Origin: Sulfobacillus benefaciens
GTDB taxonomy: Bacteria > Bacillota > Sulfobacillia > Sulfobacillales > Sulfobacillaceae
Direction of reading: 5' to 3'
NCBI GenBank assembly: GCA_003023695.1
Contig: PXYW01000011.1
Coordinates: 1-64,000, forward strand
Length of the DNA: 64,000 nt
Shown: positions 60,258 through 64,000 of the stretch, piece by piece
Layout: each line of letters opens with the position of its first letter
Position numbering within the stretch: position 1 is the first letter of the stretch
Program-made: the position numbers and the translations under genes
The notes under the pieces: generated by a model
What the model saw: only the letters and a program-made list of their open reading frames with translations
What the model was told of the DNA's origin: nothing
Databases searched by the model: none

Positions 60258-60761
60258 CTACTTCCATGTCTCAGTCAAAATGTCCGCAACATCGGTCATC
60301 ACGGCCAATTCTTCAACCCCTAGTCCGTCGGTCTTTCGTGATTGTACATCCAGCACCGCTACTACGCGGGATTCAATCACGAGGGGCACCGCGGCCTCCG
60401 AACGGGTATTGGGAACCACCGATAAATAGCCCGAAAAGCTCTTTACCCCGTGAACTAGTTGTACACTCCGTTCTCGTGCAGCCAACCCCGCCACGCTTTG
60501 CCCCCATTCTAAGCTTAGCGGAACTGGCGGCCCTTGAAACGGGCCCAGCATCAACGGCCGCTCCGGTGCGTCTACTAGATAAAAGCCAGTCCAGGCGACC
60601 TCGTTGCCGTTGACATTGAGGACCTGAAACAAAAGCGCGGCTATATTAGCCATTAGGCCGATTTTACCATGTCTTTGCGCTGCCCACCGGCGCACTTGGG
60701 GCAAAACAGCCTCCAAGGCGTCCATGGGGCTCAGTGTTCCCGAATTGTCCTGGTCCACCAT
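60258..60761 (-). CDS. fRMsr-like GAF protein lacking the catalytic cysteines
   Basis: 167 residues, a single GAF domain of the free-methionine-(R)-sulfoxide reductase group. MANIAALLFQVLNVNGNEVA, WTGFYLVDAPERPLMLGPFQ and TRSEAAVPLVIESRVVAVLD, then VQS, match family landmarks. The three positions that hold the catalytic Cys in the family read otherwise: PPVPLSL (for ACVRI), SVAG (for GVCG) and YLSVV (for HIACD). Reductase activity by the known mechanism is therefore excluded. Its ATG overlaps the dsrE stop (TAATG), so it is the last gene of the sulfur operon. A ligand-binding or sensory role is possible. Confidence 0.78.
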   Translation of the reverse strand: MVDQDNSGTLSPMDALEAVLPQVRRWAAQRHGKIGLMANIAALLFQVLNVNGNEVAWTGFYLVDAPERPLMLGPFQGPPVPLSLEWGQSVAGLAARERSVQLVHGVKSFSGYLSVVPNTRSEAAVPLVIESRVVAVLDVQSRKTDGLGVEELAVMTDVADILTETWK

Positions 60762-61138
60762 TAAAATGTAATCACCACGTCGGATTCCAACGCCATTTCG
60801 TTAACGGCGGTACCTCCGACCACACCATCATTTTCAATTAAATCGTCTACGGTACAGTCGTTAAGGTCTAAACTTGGCGCACAAACATAGAACTTAACCC
60901 CCGCTTCACGAGCCTGGTCAATAAAGAACTGAAGATTGGATCCTTCACCGCCTTCTTTAACAGTAAGTGTTTCTGCGAGTCCCTTTTTTAACAACCCTGT
61001 GGCCTTAATGGTAAAGACCATCGACACGTCATGGTCCATCAAGGCCGCAGTGGTAGCCAAAAAGAACGGTGAGGCCGACCGATATGCTACCTCCGGACCG
61101 GTAGTCAAAATGTAAAGATACTTTTTGGTCTCATCCAT
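60761..61138 (-). CDS. dsrE: DsrE-family sulfur carrier
   Basis: 125 residues. YLYILTTGPEVAYRSASPFF, then LATTAALMDHDVSMVFTIKA and EAGVKFYVCAPSLDLNDCTV, follow the DsrE/F fold, with Cys residues at the places where the family carries persulfide (VCAPS and NDC). With TusA it would pass sulfane sulfur toward the sHdr complex. AGGGGGGACA lies upstream. Its TAA overlaps the ATG of the GAF gene by one base. Confidence 0.83.
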   Translation of the reverse strand: MDETKKYLYILTTGPEVAYRSASPFFLATTAALMDHDVSMVFTIKATGLLKKGLAETLTVKEGGEGSNLQFFIDQAREAGVKFYVCAPSLDLNDCTVDDLIENDGVVGGTAVNEMALESDVVITF

Positions 61139-61160
61139 AATTACTCTGTCCCCCCTTGCA

Positions 61161-61412
61161 CTACTTCAACCGTCGGATTACAAACCGAAAAACGTCACCG
61201 TTTTGTTCTGCTAATAACAGCTCGTTGCCCGTAGAGCGAGCCCAAGCCTTAAAATCGGCCATTGCTCCGGGATCAGTCGCAATAATTTCCATGTTTTGTC
61301 CGATTTCTACGGTGGAGATTCCTTTCTTTGCCCGAATTACGGGCATCGGGCACTTCAATCCGGATGCATCGACCTTGAGGGCAATCGTTTCTACGCTGTT
61401 TTCTTCACTCAT
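61161..61412 (-). CDS. tusA: TusA-family sulfurtransferase
   Basis: 83 residues. VDASGLKCPMPVIRAKKGIS contains the C-P-x-P motif whose Cys carries the persulfide; the rest (NMEIIATDPGAMADFKAW) is the standard fold. TusA delivers sulfur to acceptor proteins; in sulfur oxidisers it feeds the sHdr system. GGGAGG precedes the ATG. It lies between the lipoate ligase and DsrE. Confidence 0.9.
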   Translation of the reverse strand: MSEENSVETIALKVDASGLKCPMPVIRAKKGISTVEIGQNMEIIATDPGAMADFKAWARSTGNELLLAEQNGDVFRFVIRRLK

Positions 61413-61436
61413 AGTTCAAACCTCCCTGAATTTTTG

Positions 61437-62522
61437 TTATCGGGAACTTAACGTCGACGTTTCAAGTGCCTGCGCATTAAGAAACGCCTGCCGAATGTTT
61501 TCTGCAGTCACTCCCCAAATGGTTATCTGTTTCAACAATTCATCCGCCGCCCTCGCCACCAGTGCGTCGTCGACAGGTTGCCCAACCAGTTTCTGTTGAA
61601 ACCTTTCAATCTTGCTGATATCCATCGGGGTGATAAAAAAGTCTCCAGTCAATGCCACATCATCAAATACATCCTGGCGGGTGCGAAACACAAGGCGAAT
61701 CAGGCCACCCGGCGCCTTGTAAATGCCTTCGTACAAGTGGACGTCTCCGAGAATTTTCACCCCCGGCTGCACCAACCCTCGTTCTCCCTGATAAACGAAA
61801 TCCGGATCAAATAGTTTTTGGGCATACACCTCCACCAAATCCCACTCCTCGCGACTGAGAAACCCGTTATGAATGTCCTGACCCAAAGCCGCTGCAAATT
61901 CTTGAACCAGCAGGTGGGTGGCATCCTCCCGAGATGGTGCCGCATTTCCCAATTCTCGGCGGACAGTGGTCATATATTCGTCAAGACTTTGAACCATTTT
62001 GTCCCGAAATTTTTCCGACGGAACCCGCAACACGCGAGACATCGCCACAATGTCAAAGTCCATGAGGATAGATCCGACGATGACCGTTGACCGCGCGATT
62101 TGAGCAGCTCCGGTTCCCCCAATTTTTCGGGGTCCCACCACAATGTCGTTCACCGGCCGATGAGAAGCTGCCACCCCCATTTTTCGATAAGCCAACACCG
62201 GAGCTTTGAGAATTTCATGGTATAAAGCATCTACTGTTCCAGTATATGACGGAAGCAACAGGTGCCAGAAGATCTGATCATGGTCGAGGTAGACCGCCCC
62301 ACCCCCAACCATGCGCCGACCGACGGCAATGCCCTGTTGCTCGCAATAATCCCGATCAATTTCACGACTTGCCAACTGATGATATCCAACACAAACATAA
62401 GGTTGTTCAGGACTCACGGTCACCAACACGGGTTCAGACCCTGTTGCCATGCTTTCGGCCAATGCGTGATAGACCGCCTGTGAATACGTGCTTGGTACTG
62501 TGCCAAGATTAAGATAACGCAT
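61437..62522 (-). CDS. Lipoate-protein ligase, sHdr-associated type
   Basis: 361 residues. The LplA core is present: GRRMVGGGAVYLDHDQIFWH and the Lys motif KIGGTGAAQIARSTVIVGSI, then LMDFD. The C-terminal 110 residues (PGVKILGDVHLYEGIYKAPG; DDVALTGDFFITPMDISKIE) correspond to the accessory (LplB-like) part, here in one chain. It would attach lipoate to the two LbpA proteins encoded just upstream. GGAGG nine bases before the ATG at 62522 sets the start, overlapping the LbpA gene by 14 bases. Confidence 0.83.
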   Translation of the reverse strand: MRYLNLGTVPSTYSQAVYHALAESMATGSEPVLVTVSPEQPYVCVGYHQLASREIDRDYCEQQGIAVGRRMVGGGAVYLDHDQIFWHLLLPSYTGTVDALYHEILKAPVLAYRKMGVAASHRPVNDIVVGPRKIGGTGAAQIARSTVIVGSILMDFDIVAMSRVLRVPSEKFRDKMVQSLDEYMTTVRRELGNAAPSREDATHLLVQEFAAALGQDIHNGFLSREEWDLVEVYAQKLFDPDFVYQGERGLVQPGVKILGDVHLYEGIYKAPGGLIRLVFRTRQDVFDDVALTGDFFITPMDISKIERFQQKLVGQPVDDALVARAADELLKQITIWGVTAENIRQAFLNAQALETSTLSSR

Positions 62523-62994
62523 CGGTGCCAACCTCCAGATCTTCCGCCATCGGTGCACACCGCATGCAGGTAATGCCCGCTTCTTGAAGTTTTGGTCGAT
62601 AAAATGTCGCCGCTTCGGATCCTATTTTGAGATCTTCCCGGTGCCAATCAGAAGGTTCTGGCCGTATCTCAACCAGCCAGCCTTCCCCATAAGGATCGCG
62701 GTTGATGAGGTTTGGATCCTTTAACACCCGAGAGTTTACGTTGACCACCGTGCCCGCCACCGGTGCCGGAAACGGTCCTACCCATTTTCCGGATTCAATG
62801 GTCGCCAAGCTTTTTCCGACAGGTTGGGTTTTTCCTGCCCGAGCCCGCACATGCAACACCTTTCCGGACCGGGTTTGGGCAGGGTCTGTCATCCCTAACC
62901 TCAAAAGGCCATTGTCAAGCGGGAGGATCCATACGTCTCGCTCGACGTCGAACCATAAGTGATCGGGAAAGTCACAAGCAAACACCATGGACAT
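62509..62994 (-). CDS. Lipoate-binding protein, second copy (LbpA, GcvH-like)
   Basis: 161 residues, a GcvH-like fold. The lipoyl-lysine site is TIESGKWVGPFPAPVAGTVV, and DPYGEGWLVEIRP follows. The C-terminus has a CMRCAPMAEDLE tail with two Cys not seen in GcvH of the glycine cleavage system. No gcvT or gcvP is near, and sHdr-type neighbours are, so it is a sulfur-oxidation carrier. Tandem with the first LbpA gene. Confidence 0.87.
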   Translation of the reverse strand: MSMVFACDFPDHLWFDVERDVWILPLDNGLLRLGMTDPAQTRSGKVLHVRARAGKTQPVGKSLATIESGKWVGPFPAPVAGTVVNVNSRVLKDPNLINRDPYGEGWLVEIRPEPSDWHREDLKIGSEAATFYRPKLQEAGITCMRCAPMAEDLEVGTDALS

Positions 62995-63025
62995 TTCCTA
63001 ATCCTCCCTTCACTTACATCCCTAT

Positions 63026-63472
63026 CTAACTCGCACTGCCGCACTGAATGCCATCTGCTGATAATTTTTCCCGATAGGCTTCAATGCCGCTAGGCCCGGT
63101 AACTAATTCGGCCATATCTGCCTCCCAATTGGCAGGCTGCACCCGAATAATCCATCCGGTGCCGTACGGATCCTCGTTTATCGTACTGGGTTTCCCCTTC
63201 AGATCCTCATTTATGGCTATCACGGTGCCTGCTACTGGCGTGGGTATCGATCCCACCCACTTGCCGCTTTCCAAAGTTCCCGCGCTTTTTCCCCGCGCCA
63301 GGGTCTTGTTGAGTGACCGTAAGCTGACCACAACAATTTTCCCCGCCAGACTTTGCGCGACATCTGTCATGCCGACCAGCACGGTGCCATCCGCCTCTGG
63401 TTTTGCCCACACATGTTTCTCCACCCAATAATATAAATCGTCTGGCAGATTGCACCCATTGACCTCGCTCAT
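63026..63472 (-). CDS. Lipoate-binding protein, first copy (LbpA, GcvH-like)
   Basis: 148 residues. NGCNLPDDLYYWVEKHVWAK starts the fold; the lipoyl-lysine site is TLESGKWVGSIPTPVAGTVI. INEDPYGTGWIIRVQP and a final GIQCGSAS complete it, with one Cys near each end as in LbpA proteins. In sHdr sulfur oxidation the lipoyl group carries bound sulfur intermediates. AGGAGG six bases before the ATG. It lies 28 bases downstream of the Hdr-like gene. Confidence 0.88.
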   Translation of the reverse strand: MSEVNGCNLPDDLYYWVEKHVWAKPEADGTVLVGMTDVAQSLAGKIVVVSLRSLNKTLARGKSAGTLESGKWVGSIPTPVAGTVIAINEDLKGKPSTINEDPYGTGWIIRVQPANWEADMAELVTGPSGIEAYREKLSADGIQCGSAS

Positions 63473-63499
63473 CGTTTACCTCCTATTTCCTTTGTGTCT

Positions 63500-64000
63500 T
63501 TACCGCGCAACGACCAAGGTGTCCGGCACCCCAAGACCCGCCGCTTCAGCCAACAGTTCCGCCATATCCACAACTTTGAGTCGACCCTCGTTGCCCGTCG
63601 AGGCCACTGCAGCGCTAAACATCGCCACATCTTTGGGGCAGGCCACGACAAAATGCGTCACTCCCTCAAGGGTTAAGGCTTCGCGAATACGTTGGTCTGC
63701 AGGTCTTTCTTTGATTCCTACTTCCTCCATCCAAATCCGTCCACCACCCGCACCACAGCAAAAGCTGTTTTCCCCATGGCGTGGCATTTCCACCAAATCA
63801 ACCCCAACACGTTTCATTAATTCGCGAGGGGCGTCGAAGATCCGGTTCCACCGTCCTAGGTAACAGGGATCATGATAAGTGGCACGTATCCCCAAGGGTT
63901 TTAACTGAAATTTCCCCTGGTCAATTAAATCCAAAAAGGCTTCCGTGTAATGCTTGACAGGTCGATGAAATCCATACTTCCCGTATTCGTTTTTCAGCGC
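63500..64000 (-). CDS. HdrB-like CCG-domain subunit, partial (sHdr)
   Basis: The C-terminal 166 residues; the gene continues past the window edge. HDPCYLGRWNRIFDAPRELM and NSFCCGAGGGRIWMEEVGIK form the cysteine-rich CCG motif of heterodisulfide-reductase B/D-type subunits, which hold a non-cubane Fe-S cluster. The last motif reads VACPKDVAMF, so the usual second Cys of CPxC is missing. With LbpA, TusA and DsrE downstream, it is best taken as an sHdrB subunit of the sulfur-oxidising complex. Confidence 0.75.
   Translation of the reverse strand, partial: ALKNEYGKYGFHRPVKHYTEAFLDLIDQGKFQLKPLGIRATYHDPCYLGRWNRIFDAPRELMKRVGVDLVEMPRHGENSFCCGAGGGRIWMEEVGIKERPADQRIREALTLEGVTHFVVACPKDVAMFSAAVASTGNEGRLKVVDMAELLAEAAGLGVPDTLVVAR

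Overview
The window looks like the chromosome of a spore-forming, sulfur-oxidising member of the Firmicutes close to Sulfobacillus. This is inferred from gene content, not from a database match. It carries a GerAB-type germination permease and a Spo0E-type phosphatase, strong GGAGG ribosome binding sites, sigma-A-like promoters and a T-box leader. At the right edge is the end of a sulfur-oxidising heterodisulfide-reductase-like (sHdr) operon with two lipoate-binding proteins, a lipoate ligase, TusA and DsrE. Coding strands alternate in short operons. Base composition is moderate, apart from a G+C-rich patch at about 32.6-33.5 kb. || Layout. 0-1.3 kb: tail of a Glu/Leu-type dehydrogenase, a dispersed repeat and a decayed EamA transporter. 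1.3-4 kb: a lipoprotein and GerAB. 4.2-5.6 kb: two GNAT acetyltransferases. 5.8-10 kb: tryptophan-to-anthranilate genes kynA, kynU and kynB, with a TnpB-only insertion sequence between kynA and kynU; an aminotransferase converges on kynB. 11.2-16.9 kb: a GNAT-GyrI fusion, an ECF sigma factor with a membrane-anchored partner, msrB, an EAL-PAS protein and a NUDIX hydrolase. 17-25.7 kb: UbiB-like kinase, zwf, and a GH31 glycosidase with a GPH symporter. 25.9-27.4 kb: an archaeal-type aspartyl-tRNA synthetase under a T-box leader and a clear promoter. 27.4-31.4 kb: three overlapping GNAT genes, an SPFH protein, a VOC protein and Spo0E. 31.5-33.7 kb: a second repeat copy, a MarR/monooxygenase divergent pair, a toxin-antitoxin locus with a frameshifted toxin, and a third repeat copy. 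33.7-39.1 kb: S9 peptidase, MFS exporter, ArsR-type regulator with a large palindromic operator, trpS. 39.3-50.9 kb: GGDEF protein, 2OG oxygenase, nucleotidyltransferase-GNAT fusion, MFS, NUDIX and MazG housecleaning enzymes, pentapeptide-repeat protein, flippase, Mrr-like protein and a YbaK-type deacylase. 51-54.7 kb: peptide ABC importer without an ATPase gene, then tRNA-Pro(GGG). 55-60 kb: DUF192 protein, MFS, PaiB-like protein, ilvD and a PrsA-like foldase. 60.2-64 kb: the sHdr-linked operon, ending in a strong terminator. || Working together. The kyn genes would convert tryptophan to anthranilate. The right-edge operon would supply lipoylated carrier proteins (LbpA, with the LplA-type ligase) and sulfur carriers (TusA, DsrE) for sulfane-sulfur oxidation. 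Its last gene, coupled to dsrE, encodes a GAF protein of the free-methionine-sulfoxide-reductase fold that lacks all three catalytic cysteines, and is the best candidate here for an undescribed component. Other leads are a three-copy dispersed repeat built from about 50-base units, a TnpB without the usual RuvC-II glutamate or zinc finger, an extracytoplasmic domain shared by the sigma-factor partner and a lipoprotein 32 kb away, and several unusual GNAT fusions.
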